A program made the position numbers and the translations under genes. From assembly GCA_036346395.1 (NCBI GenBank), contig JAYEVG010000094.1, positions 1 to 64,000 on the forward strand: 64,000 nt of DNA, written 5' to 3'. The notes beneath the pieces are model-generated. The model was not told the DNA's origin and did no database searches. It saw nothing but the letters and a program-made list of their open reading frames with translations. Source of the stretch: Hsuehochloa calcarea. Lineage: Eukaryota > Streptophyta > Magnoliopsida > Poales > Poaceae. How positions within the stretch are numbered: the stretch's first letter is position 1; every line of letters starts with the position of its first letter. Shown here one piece after another: positions 11,881-21,178 of the stretch.

Positions 11881-13185
11881 TGTCTTTCCCGAAGATCTTC
11901 TAGGATGCCACCGGTTCGTGACCTCGAGTTTGTAATTGAGTTGGCTCTGTACCACCCCGATTTCAAGAGGCCTTATCGGATGCCAACGAACGAGTTGGTG
12001 GAGTTGAATAAGCAACTTAGTGAGCTACAAGAAAAGGGTTTCATCCACCCTAACTCATCTCTGTGGGGCTGTCCAGCAATCTTCGTAAAGAAGGACCATA
12101 CTTTACCCATGTGTGTCGATTACCATCCGCTTAATGAAGTCACGGTAAAGAACAAGTATCCATTGCCCCGCATTGATGATCTCTTTGATCAATTAAATGG
12201 AGCTCGAGTTTTCTCCAAGATTGATTTGAGAGTGGAATATCATCAAGTTCGGATTCGACCTAAGGATATTTCAAAGACGGCTTTCTACTCGCTACGGCTT
12301 GTATGAGTACACCGTCATGTCGCTCGCTTAACTAATGCTCCGCCTTTGTTCATGAACCTCATGAATTAGGTATTCATAAAGTATTTGGATAAGTTTGTCG
12401 TGGTCTTCATCGATGATATTCTTATCTACTCCAAGAACGATGAAGAGCAAGTTGAGCATCTGAGGCTTGTGTTAGGCAGGCTGCGTGAGCACCAGCTGTA
12501 TGCGAAGTTCAGCAAGTGTGCATTCTGGTTGAAGGAAGTGGCCTTCTTAGGTAATGTTCTTTCAGCGGGAGGTGTAGCCGCTGATCCTAGAAAGGTCACG
12601 ATGTTCTTTCTCGAGCCATCCCATTTCGATGGCAAAGCGCGTAGTTTTCTTGGTTTAGCGGGATATTATCGTCACTTTATCGAGAACTTCTCCAAGATCG
12701 CGAAGCCGATGACGGAGTTGCTCAAGAAGGACAAGAAGTTCTTGTGGTCCGCTGATTGCGAGGAAAGTTTTCAAGTACTCAAGAAGCGTTTGACCACTGC
12801 TCCCGTCCTCGTTCTTCCCGATATCCATCGGAGCTTCGATATCTTTTGCGATTCTTCTCGTCGAGGACTCGGTTGTGTCCTTATGCAAGAAGGCAAGTTA
12901 GTGTCCTATGCATCAAGGCAATTGAGACCTCATGAACTCAACTATCCTACCCATGACTTGGAGTTAGCTGTTATAATTCATGCACTTAAGATTTGGCGAC
13001 ATTACCTAATCGGTAATCGTTGTGAAGTGTATACGGATCACAAAAGCTTAAAGTATTTGTTCACCCAACAAGATCTGAACCTCAGGCAAAGGAGATGGTT
13101 GGAGTTAACTTGCTTTTAAAGGTACTACATTATTGCAAATAAAGATTGCTTTGTGCTGAAAATGAAACATACAGCCTCCACTTAA
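11881..13185 (+). pseudogene. Gypsy pol: reverse transcriptase and RNase H, truncated
   Basis: The segment opens with the region before RT (MPPVRDLEFVIEL, 11,905 on). RT palm motifs follow: WGCPAIFVKKD, VDYHPLNEVT, PLPRIDDLFDQL, VFSKIDLRVEYHQ. After a frameshift and stops at 12,300-12,372, the catalytic FIDDILIYSK is read (FIDD codons 12,406-12,417). The thumb (FLGLAGYYRHFIENFSKI) and RNase H (GLGCVLMQEGKLVSYASRQL and the TDHKSLKYL block) complete it to 13,119. In known family members an integrase of several hundred residues should follow. Here coding collapses at 13,120-13,185 and LTR sequence begins, so integrase is deleted. The sequence is Tekay/Del-like by eye. Confidence 0.88.
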
Positions 13186-13694
13186 ATAAGCTTGCATGTA
13201 GCTATGTATAGGTCTGTTACTCTACACGTAAGTCTTGCAGAGTACAATTTTTGAAATCATTTGCTTTGCTTAACTATTTGTTGCAGAGGAGGAAGGTGAG
13301 CCCTAAGGGCCTCACTTTTATGAGATGTGCCGCGAGTTTGACGAGTAGCTTGGCGGTCCGGTTGGTTGCCTTGTGGGTGAAGGCACACTAATTGGCTCTT
13401 TTGTTTATCGCCATCTTTTGGCATTTTGCTTCTGCTGTCTAATTAGTTAATTGTATGTCTTTTGGCCGGTCGGTCTCTCTTTTGTAATAACTCTACTATG
13501 TATGTCTTTTGATTTGTTAAGTGTTGCTTTGGTTCTATGTCTTGAATGGAATTGATGCATGAATTTTGTAAAGAGGTGTGTATACTGCATTTATGGGAAG
13601 CATACATATCTCGAAGACACGGGTTATTTTGTTTGTGATGTTAGGGTCAATTGGTGACCAAGCATTGCAAGCTTAATAAACTGGGGTCCTCACA
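13186..13694 (+). mobile_element. 3' end of a gypsy LTR
   Basis: The sequence from about 13,186 is the inverse of the 7,101-7,600 end of the solo LTR and ends ...ggggtcctcaca at 13,694. It is oriented with the gag-pol remnant to its left and is the likely remnant of that element's 3' LTR. The first ~3.5 kb of the LTR and the integrase are missing, most simply through one deletion. Confidence 0.7.
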
Positions 13695-13959
13695 GTGCCA
13701 AGTTCGGCACCGCGAAATTCCTCTGTTCGTTGTTATCGATTTTTGTTCATGAGATTTGTTCATTATGAGTACTGTTCATTACGACTACATGTGCTTGGAA
13801 GGCTATGACTGGATGTAGTCGTAGGAGTTTCGACCACCAGATGTGGTCATAGAAGGATACGACTGGATGAGGACGTAGAAGGCTACGACTGGACATGGTC
13901 GTAGAAGGAGTTTTCGACCACTGGTCGAAGTAGTTTTCGACCACTAGTGTTCTTCTGTC
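13695..13959. mobile_element. Possible CACTA-type transposon tip with subterminal repeats
   Basis: At 13,801-13,945 there are three imperfect ~26-bp repeats of the form 'ggctacgactggatgtggtcgtagaa', each with TACGAC...GTCGTA arms. They are followed by a perfect 17-bp dyad TTCGACCACTGGTCGAA (13,913-13,929) and the end ...TAGTG at 13,945-13,949. Read inward from there on the minus strand it begins CACTAGTGGTCGAAAACT, which resembles CACTA termini with subterminal repeats. Only one end is visible, and 13,697-13,712 holds a separate small dyad (gtgcc...ggcac). The element class is an inference. Confidence 0.35.
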
Positions 13960-14970
13960 CAATGACTTGTGAGTGTGTTAGATCCTCTGGTAACTTTCTA
14001 AAGGACACCCACGACAATGGTGCGGACGCGGCAGCCTCGGGGCATCCTGGCAGCAGCGATAGGAGACTATGCACGGTGGACCAGCTCAAGTGAGCGGTCC
14101 ACATCCTGCCCATCTAGTCCTCCACCATCTTCCTCACGTTGGCGATGAGCCAGAACCTCCCTGTGAAGCAAAGGCGAAGGATGGACAGAGCGCGTCGGCG
14201 GGTTCAGTGCCCAAAGACCTCCTCACCATGTTCAAGACGATCATCGTGTCGTGGTTGAGCAGCTATGACCGGTGGATCGCGTCGGCGCTACGGCGGGTCA
14301 CTGGCAACCCGCGTAGGCTCACCATGAAGCAGCGCATCGGAGGGGGGGAGGGCTGCTGCTCGCTGCCACAGCGATGGCCGTGTCCACCATGGGGGAGGAA
14401 GCTCGGTGCAGGTTGGCGCTCGGCGGGGGCTCCACCTTGTTGGTGTTCTGGCTGGTGCTGCAGTACATGGTCGTGGGGCTCGCCTAGGCGTTCGACGTGA
14501 TGGGGGAGATACAGTTCTTATACACCGAGTTGCCCAAGAGGTTGGCCAGCTTTAGCATGTCGTTGCTTTACATGGCCAGGGGGATGGGCAACCTGGTCGG
14601 TGGCTTGATCGTGAAGGTGGTCAATGAGGCGAGCAGGTGCGGAGGGAAGACGAGCTGGCAGGTCGACAATGCGAACAAGGGGCGCTACGACTTCTACTAT
14701 TGGCTGCTCGCTGGATTTGGCATTGTGAACTTTGTCTACTTCCTATGGTGAGGCTGGGTGTAAGGTGAGAAGGGGAAGGGGAAGGTGACAGAGCCACCTG
14801 TGGCTTAGTTTCGTATTGAAGCTTCGGTTTGGGTAGCTTTGTATAATAAGCTAATAAGGGTTGAACATAAGTACAACTCATGCATCTTGTGGCAGTGATA
14901 TATGATATGTAGCCTATGATTTGGTTGTCCCGCAAAATTTGCAGCTGCATAGATAATTCGCTGACCATAT
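13960..14970 (+). pseudogene. NRT1/PTR (NPF) transporter fragment, copy 1
   Basis: NPF proteins are 12-helix proton-coupled transporters of nitrate, peptides, glucosinolates or hormones in plant membranes. This copy reads RRLCTVDQLK-stop (near 14,060), then HILPI-stop-SSTIF, the region normally leading into helix 7. Later come SSYDRWI, RRVTGNP and LTMKQRI (14,255-14,340), and the C-terminal helices YTELPKRLASFSMSLLYMAR, GNLVGGLIVKVVNEAS and GRYDFYYWLLAGFGIVNFVYFLW to a stop at about 14,751. It covers roughly the last 250-300 residues of a usual ~550-600. Several stops and frameshifts make it a pseudogene. Unlike copies 2-5 it has authentic NPF sequence upstream of YDRW, so it best represents the source gene. 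A polyadenylation-like AT-rich tail follows. Confidence 0.8.
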
Positions 14971-15228
14971 TTAAAATATTAAGGTGATCATCAATCTTAA
15001 TTCTTAACTACTAAATATTCGTGTTTACCCCGCTCGAGGGGGCGATGGTCCTCTCAGTCCTACCCGTGACCCACCCATTCCGCTTCATCCCCACCCAGGC
15101 TTTTCAATACGTTCCCCGAACCCAACGTACGGCTGAAACAAAAAAAACCGCCGCCTGACCCTCCCCTATCCCGCCGCCTCCCTCGCCCCTCGCCTGCCTC
15201 CCACTCCTTCGTGCCCACCCCCGCGAAA

Positions 15229-15390
15229 ATCCAGCACATGGCTGTGATGTGCGTGGAGCTGTTGTCCATGCCCGTGGAGACCATCACAGCTGCGCTGCGG
15301 TTCCTGACAGAGGAGGCCGGTGTGCCCGTGGAGCATGTCCCGCGAGTGATGCGGTGTTGCCTGTGCCTACCCGTGTCCCCCGTGGTGGCA
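15229..15390 (+). pseudogene. mTERF-like fragment, unit 2
   Basis: The frame reads MCVELLSMPVETITAALRFL, then TEEAGVPVEHVPRVMRC and LPVSPVVAG. This fits an mTERF repeat (helical pair with a GV...DLPRVL...P.LLxxxV pattern), a family of organellar nucleic-acid-binding proteins that affect transcription in mitochondria and plastids. Only about 50-55 residues remain. It then switches to NPF sequence in a different frame. Family assignment is by motif only. Confidence 0.55.
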
Positions 15391-16027
15391 GGTGCGTTGT
15401 TAGGGGTGGGTTCTAGGTGCCCAGTGCCTCCCTCACCATGTTCAGCATGATCACCGTGTCGCTGTGGTCAACCAGCTACGACCGGTGGATAGCGCCGGCG
15501 CTGTGGCGAGTCACACGCAACCCGCCCGGGCTCACCACGAAGTAGCGCATTGGTGGGGGGCTACTGCTCCCCACCACGACGATGGTTGTGTCCGCCGTGG
15601 TGGAGGAAACTGCCAGCCTTGGTGGTCTTTGGCGTGGCTCCACCTTGTGATGTTCGCTGGTGTCTCGATGCATGCTCGTCGCGCTAGCCAAGGCGTTCTG
15701 CGTGATATGGGAGATCGAGTTCTTCTACACTAAGCCAGCCAAGAGCTTGGCGGCCTTTAGCACGCCATTGCTCTACATGGCCAGCGGTCGGGCAACCCGG
15801 TCGGTGGCTTGATCGTGAAGGTGGTCAACGAGGCGAGCGGGCGCGGAGGGAAGAAGAGCTGGCTGGTGGACCATGTGAACAAGGGGCGCTACGACTACTA
15901 CTACTGGCTACTTGCCGGTTATGGCATCGTGAACTTTGTCTACTTCCTATGGTGCGGCTCGTCATACGACGAGGAGGGAAGAATGTTGGGTGGGAAGAGG
16001 AAGGTGAGAGAGCCGCCTATGGCTTAG
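15391..16027 (+). pseudogene. NPF transporter C-terminal fragment, unit 2
   Basis: NPF landmarks are present but spread over frames: TSYDRWI, then RVTRNPPGL (15,470-15,545), a damaged helix region, and the C-terminal VKVVNEASGRGGKKSWLVDH and GRYDYYYWLLAGYGIVNFVY. The stop after EPPMA is at 16,025-16,027. The last 72 codons (from 15,809) are open and best preserved. A stop replaces a codon in the LTMKQRI region ('aagtagcgc', 15,540). Relative to the mTERF-like piece upstream the reading frame is shifted, so no single fusion protein is encoded. Confidence 0.75.
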
Positions 16028-16429
16028 TTTCAGTATTGATCCTTCGGTTTGGGTAGCTTTTTGTAATAGGCTAATAAGGGTTGAATATGAGTACAACTCG
16101 TATGAAGTTGTGGCGGCGATATATGATATGAAGCCTATGATGTGGTTGTCCCGCTAAAATTGCGAGTTGTAGAGATAATTCTCGACCATGTTTAAAATAT
16201 TAAGGTGATCATCGGCCTTAATTTTAACTACTAAATATTCGGTTTACTCCCACTGAGGGGCGATCGCCCCCTCACCCCACCCATGACCCACTCTTTCCGC
16301 TTTGTCCCTACCGAGCTTTTCAATTCGCCCTCCAACCCAACATATGGGTGAAACAAAAAAGAAGCACCGCCGACCCTCCCGCCATCGCCCCACGCTCTCT
16401 CTCCTCGCGCCTCCCACTCCTCCACGCCG

Positions 16430-16595
16430 CCTCGAGACATCCAGTAGCTGCGAGGGCGTGCTCGAATCTGCTGCTTGTGCCCGTGGAGACCGCCACGCCG
16501 TGCTCTGATTTCTCACGGAGGAGGCCAAGGTGCCCGCGAGAACCTCCTACGAGTGTTGCGGTGTCGCCGCGCCTTCTTGTGTCCCCGGCGGTAGG
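16430..16595 (+). pseudogene. mTERF-like fragment, unit 3
   Basis: This corresponds by position and sequence to the mTERF-like segment of units 2, 4 and 5 ('gtgcccgtggagaccgcc', 'ttcctcacggaggaggcc' equivalents, then 'gagtgttgcggtgtc'). It is more degraded, with small deletions breaking the frame. Assignment rests on alignment to the other units rather than on its own translation. Confidence 0.45.
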
Positions 16596-17128
16596 TGCTT
16601 CGTTAGGGCGGGTTCAGTGCCGAGTGCCTCGCTCACCGTGTTTAACATGATCACCGTGTGTTGCGTGGTCGGCGCAACACGACGGTGGATCGCCGGCGCC
16701 AGCAATGGGTCACGGAAACCGTGTGGGCTCACCATGAAACAACTCATCGGCGGGGGCCTGCTACTCCCCACCACGACGATGCATGCTCGTGGGGCTCACC
16801 GAGGTGTGAGGCGTGAGGCGTAATCCGGGAGATCCAGTTCTTCTACACCGAGCTACCCAAGAGCTTGGCCACCTTTAGCATATCGGTGCTCTACATGGCC
16901 ACGGGGATGGGCAACTTGGTGGTCAACGAGGCGAGCGGGCACGGAGGGAAGACGAGCTTGCTGGTGGACAATGCAAACAAGGGGCGCTACAACTACTAGT
17001 ACTGGCTACCCGCCTGCTATCGCATCGTGAACTTTGTCTACTTCCTATCGTGCGGCTTGTCATACGGCGAGGAGGGGAAGAATGTTGGGTGGGAAGAGGA
17101 AGGTGAGAGAGAGCCGCCTATGGCTTAG
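16596..17128 (+). pseudogene. NPF transporter C-terminal fragment, unit 3
   Basis: The segment starts with the shared 'gcgggttcagtgccgagtgcc' joint and shows RWI, LTMKQLIGGGLLLPTTT (frame ending 16,823) and, after a deletion of roughly 100 bp relative to other units, the block encoding FFYTELPKSLATFSISVLYMA. An in-frame TAG replaces a tyrosine in the GRY-YYW motif ('tactagtactgg', 16,996). The tail EPPMA ends near 17,128. This is the shortest unit (1,100 bp). Confidence 0.7.
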
Positions 17129-17544
17129 TTTTGTATTAAGGCTTCGGTTTGGGTAGCTTTGTGTAATAAGATAATAAGGGTTGAACATGAGTACAACTTG
17201 TGCGACTTGTGGCAGTGATATATGATATGAAGCCTATGATGTGGTTGTCCCGTGAAAATTTTAGGTTGTAGATATAATTCTCTGACCATGTTTAAAATAT
17301 TAAGGTGATCATCAATCTTAATTCTTAACTACTAAATATTCGGGTTTATCCCGCTCGAGGGGGCGATTGTCCCCCTGAGTCCCACCCATGAACCACCTAT
17401 TCCGCTTCGTCCCCACCCAGGCTTTTCAATTCATCCTCTGAACCCAACGTATGGCTGAAACAAAAAAATGAATCACCGCCTAACCCTCCCCCCATCTGCC
17501 ACGCGCCTCCCTCGCCCCTCGCCCGCCTCCCTCTCCTGTGCGCT

Positions 17545-17715
17545 CGCCCCCGTGGACATCCGACACGCAGCGGGGATGTGCCTGCAGATGCTGTCTGTGC
17601 CTGTGGTGACCATCACGACCACGCTACGGTTCCTCATGGAGGAGGTAGGGGTGCCCGCGGAGGACCTACCGCGAGTGCTGCGATGTCACCCGTGCTTGCT
17701 CGTGTCCCCTGTGGC
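17545..17715 (+). pseudogene. mTERF-like fragment, unit 4
   Basis: This is the best-preserved copy of this piece. The open frame reads AAGMCLQMLSVPVVTITTTL, then RFLMEEVGVPAEDLPRVL and CLLVSPVAAS, a good match to one mTERF repeat of the form FL...GVP.EDLPRVL...P.LLV..VA. The same frame starts upstream at 17,468 in a proline-rich stretch that could be a decayed organelle-targeting region, which is inference. The NPF piece that follows is in another frame. Confidence 0.6.
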
Positions 17716-18363
17716 AGCAAGTGCGTCGTCAGGGGTGGGTTCCAGGTGCCTAGTGCCTCCCTCACAGTGTTTGGCATCATCACCGTGTCGCTGTGGTCGA
17801 GCAACTACGACCGGTGGATCGCGCTGGCGCTGCGGCGGGTCACGGGCAACCCACGCGGGCTCACCATGAAGCAGCGCATCAGCGGGAGCCTAATGCTCCC
17901 CACCACTGTGATGGCCGTGTCCGCCGTGGTGTAGGAAGCTTGGCGTAGGTTTGCACTGGGCGTGGGCTCCACCTTGTCGGTGTTCTGGCTGGTGTCGCAG
18001 TACACGCTCCTGGGGCTCGCCGAGGCGTTCGGTGTGATCAGGGAGATCGACGTCCACTACACCGAGCTGCCCAAGAGCATGGCCAGCTTTAGCATGTCAC
18101 TACTCCACATGGCTAGGGGGATGGTCAACCAGGTCGGCGGCTTGGTCGTGAAGGTGGTCAACAAGGCGAGAGGGAGCGGAGGGAAGATGAGCCGACCGGT
18201 GGACAATGTGAACAAGGGCGCCACGACTGCTACTACTAGATGCTCGCTGGCTATGGCATCATGAACTTTGTGTACTTCATGTGGTGTGGCTGGGCATAAG
18301 GCGAGGAGGGGAAGAACATTGGGTGGGAAGAGGATGGTGAGAGAGAGCCTCCTATGGCTTAGT
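17716..18363 (+). pseudogene. NPF transporter C-terminal fragment, unit 4
   Basis: The open frame to 17,934 reads GGFQVPSASLTVFGIITVSL, then WSSNYDRWIALALRRVTGNP and GLTMKQRISGS, ending in a TAG at VSAVV-stop (expected VVEEAR). After it, 17,962-18,264 holds STLSVFWLVSQYTLLGLAEA, FGVIREIDVHYTELPKSMAS and GLVVKVVNKARGSGG. The last part frameshifts within NKGRYDYYY. It is the most complete NPF piece of the array (helices about 8-12), with one stop and two frameshifts visible. Confidence 0.8.
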
Positions 18364-18594
18364 TTCATAATGAGACTTCGGTTTGGATAGCTTTGTGTAA
18401 TAAGCTCATAAGGGTTGTACATGAGTACAACTCATGCGACTTGTATGGCGATGATATATGATATGAAGCCTACGATTTGGTTGTCCCATGAAAATTGTAG
18501 CTTGTAGAGATAATTCTCTGACCATGTTTAAAATATTAAGGTGATCAACAATCTTAATTCTTAACTACTAAATATTAAGGTTTACCCTGCTAGA

Positions 18595-18610
18595 GGGGGC
18601 GATCGCCCCC
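18595..18610. repeat. Perfect 16-bp GC palindrome, one per array unit
   Basis: GGGGGCGATCGCCCCC is a perfect palindrome here. Unit 3 keeps a 14-bp version at 16,257-16,270. Units 2 (about 15,037) and 4 (about 17,358) have imperfect versions (gggggcgatggtcctc and gggggcgattgtccccc). It lies about 60 bp after each unit anchor. Confidence 0.7.
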
Positions 18611-18775
18611 CTTAGTCCCAACCGTGACCCACACTTTCCGCTTCGTCCCCATAAAGCCTTTTCACTTAGTCCCCCGAACCCAACGTACAGCTGAAACAAC
18701 AAAAAAACAATGACCACCGACCCTCCCTATACGCCCGCGCCTCCTCGATGGCCTCCTCTCGTCCGCTTTGCCGCA

Positions 18776-18945
18776 GGATATCGACGTCGCGGCGGGGATG
18801 TGCCTCGAGCTCTTGTCCGTGCCCGTGGAGACCATCACTGCCGCCGCGATTCATCACGGAGGAGGCCGGGGTGGCCACGGAGGACCTCTCGCATGTCTTT
18901 GCGGTGTCGCCAGCGCCTGCTGTTGTCCCCCGTGGTGGCAGGTGA
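18776..18945 (+). pseudogene. mTERF-like fragment, unit 5
   Basis: The open frame at 18,768-18,953 reads MPQDIDVAAGMCLELLSVPV then ETITAAAIHHGGGR. The frame slips after ETITAA, and the expected RFLTEEAGVATEDLSHV is found in another frame (18,748-18,945). It corresponds to the other units and is followed by the same joint into NPF sequence. Confidence 0.55.
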
Positions 18946-19545
18946 GTCGTTAGGGGCGGGTTCCAAGTGCCCAGTGCCTCCCTCACTGTGTTCGGCATGA
19001 TCACCGTGTCGGCGTGGTCAGCGACACGGCCGGTGGATCGCGCTTAGCGCGTGGCGGGTCGCGGCAACCCGTGGGCTCACCACAAAGCAACGATCGGTGG
19101 GGCCTCTCGCTCCCCACCACGGCGATGGTTGTGTCCGCCGTGGTGGAGGAAACTCGGCGAGGCTAGCACAGGCGTGGGATCCACCTTGTCGTGTTACGGC
19201 TAGTGTCGCGTGCATGCTCGTGGGGCTCGCCGGGAGATTGAGTTCTTCTACACCGAAGTTGTCAAGAGCTTGGCGGCTTTAGCAAGTCGTTGCTTTACAT
19301 GGCCGGTGTGCAACCCGTTGGTGGCTTGATCGTGAAGTTGGTCAAGCGAGGTGAGCGGCGCGAGGAAGAAGAGTGGCTGGTCGACAATGCGAACAAGGGG
19401 TGCTACGATTACTACTACTGGCTGCTCGCCGGCTATGGCATCGTGAACTTTGTCTACTTCCTATGGTGTGGTGGTCGCATGCGGTGAGGAGGGAAGAATG
19501 CTCGGTGGGAAGAGGAAGGTGAGAGAGAGCCGCCTATGGCTTAGT
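18946..19545 (+). pseudogene. NPF transporter C-terminal fragment, unit 5
   Basis: The joint 'aggggcgggttccaagtgcc' is followed by heavily gapped NPF sequence. RWI, the GNP and TKQR regions, IEFFYTEV, then GGLIVKLVKRGERR and NKGCYDYYYWLLAGYGIVNF (to 19,487) are readable, with EPPMA near 19,540. Compared with the other units it has many 1-3-base losses, so no long frame survives. The unit tail runs to about 19,735. Confidence 0.7.
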
Positions 19546-19735
19546 TTCGCATTGAAGCTTCGATTTGGGTGGCTTTGTGTAATAAGCTAATAAGGGTGGA
19601 ACTTGAGTACAACTCATGCGACTTGTGGCAGTGATATATGATATGAAGCCTATGATGTGGTAGTCCCGCGAAAATTGCAGGTTGTAGAGATAATTATCTG
19701 ACCATGTTTAAAATATTAAGGTGATCATCAATCTT

Positions 19736-21165
19736 CTAAAGGAAACATGACAAATCGTGTCATAGAAATCTCCAGCATCAAATAGGGTTGTAATAACAAC
19801 TTATTCTAGAAAAGAAGCCATGTGCGAAAACTACAAAGCTGAAACAACTTCGGTTTTTTTAACAAGCTCACTCTAGTACAAGACAACCCCATTAAACACA
19901 CCAGTTTAAATCACTTATTAGATTTCGCTCATTTAAACTTGCTAATGCTCAACGCTAGTATAGCACACACTCATAGCACTCTAACCATTAATACTAACAA
20001 CCGATGATTATCTAATCATGGAAGTATTCATAGTCCTACCTTTGTTCAGAAAGTGGAAGGAAATATCTTTAAACTTCAGTAATGGAATATTTATAAGACG
20101 AGGTTTTAGAACTCAATACAACCACCCTCATCCATTACATCAAACATAAAACAACAATTTAGCATGGCAAAATTAGGTGAATCTAGCATTTGTACAAATT
20201 CTTCAGGTATCCAAATAGAAGACATATTTAAGGTTAATATTTATCAAGGCAAAATTAACTTCACTTTTGAAGACATTATATAGGAGTCATTGGTTTGCAC
20301 CAAGATATTAACTCAACCTGATAACTCTTACCATACCAAGTAATGCTTTTAAATAAAACCTCCTAGATAAAGTATGACAACACATCACTAAAGGGTTTTA
20401 ACATTCTCCTTCTCATAAGAAAGACATAAAACTTCAACTCTCAAATTAACCCAAAAGAAATATGCAAGATCAATGCACACTTAATAAAGAACTTGCAAAA
20501 GAAATCTTCCACTGCCCGAAATTCCAAGCGAACAGATGAGTTACATTTTCCAACAGGGGTAAAACAAAACATCCGTGAAAATATAAATCTTGCAATTTAA
20601 CTACGCTCACGTGGAGCAGACATATCACAATAATCGAAAGAACAATAATTATTTCAAAGAACGATTATAGACCTATTGGAGCTCGCCCACTTCATTATAA
20701 CCCCCATTCAAAACAAATTCATCAACTGCAAGAAAGTCAACCAGGAAACTAGATACAGCCTTGAGAAAAACAACTTCATCAAAGAACCCATGCTCAACAC
20801 ATAACTATGGAACGGAGGTAAGTACTTCTCTATTTTCATACCACGAACAGTGGTGTAGCCTAGCAAAACCCAGGACAACAACCACGATCTCAACTAATCA
20901 ACATCCGTTACCAATACGCATAACCAATATAATCAATTATGAATATAAGGTCATATCATAGTAATCATAGAGTAAATTCATAGATATAGAAGATCATAGC
21001 AGATCATATACTAACAACAAGAATGATTGTACAGAAACAATTCAAGAATAGTTCAACATGATGAAACATACCACTAGAAATGCGGATGTAATGGATTACC
21101 CAAACCCCACCTACTGTGCACAGTGTGTCATTTTAATAACTTAATTACCACGGACCTGAAGCCCA
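19736..21165 (-). mobile_element. Leader and internal remnant of a minus-strand LTR element
   Basis: This AT-rich sequence lies downstream (minus-strand sense) of the primer site at 21,166. It contains no recognisable gag or pol, and the longest minus-strand frame (20,893-20,708) looks like chance. The left end meets the NPF array abruptly after 'catcaatctt', so the element is truncated there or was joined by rearrangement. Confidence 0.5.
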
Positions 21166-21176
21166 CTCTGATACCA
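21166..21176 (-). other. tRNA-iMet primer-binding site
   Basis: On the minus strand the sequence reads TGGTATCAGAG, complementary to the 3' end of plant initiator tRNA-Met and the usual primer for plant LTR retrotransposons. It lies two bases from the LTR end at 21,179, which fixes orientation and LTR boundary. Confidence 0.75.
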
Positions 21177-21178
21177 AT

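Larger units (their letters stand above)
14971..19735 (+). repeat. Tandem array of four ~1.1-1.24-kb chimeric gene units
   Basis: The anchor 'ttaaaatattaaggtgatca' recurs at 14,971, 16,192, 17,292, 18,528 and 19,708, giving spacings of 1,221, 1,100, 1,236 and 1,180 bp. Each unit runs through 'cttaactactaaatatt', a GC palindrome, a C-rich tract ending 'aacccaacgta.ggctgaaacaaa', an mTERF-like fragment, an NPF C-terminus, and a shared tail ('agccgcctatggcttagttt', then an AT-rich 3' region). The first anchor closes copy 1, so the array probably arose by unequal exchange from an initial duplication. The last anchor is followed at about 19,736 by an unrelated LTR element. Confidence 0.85.
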
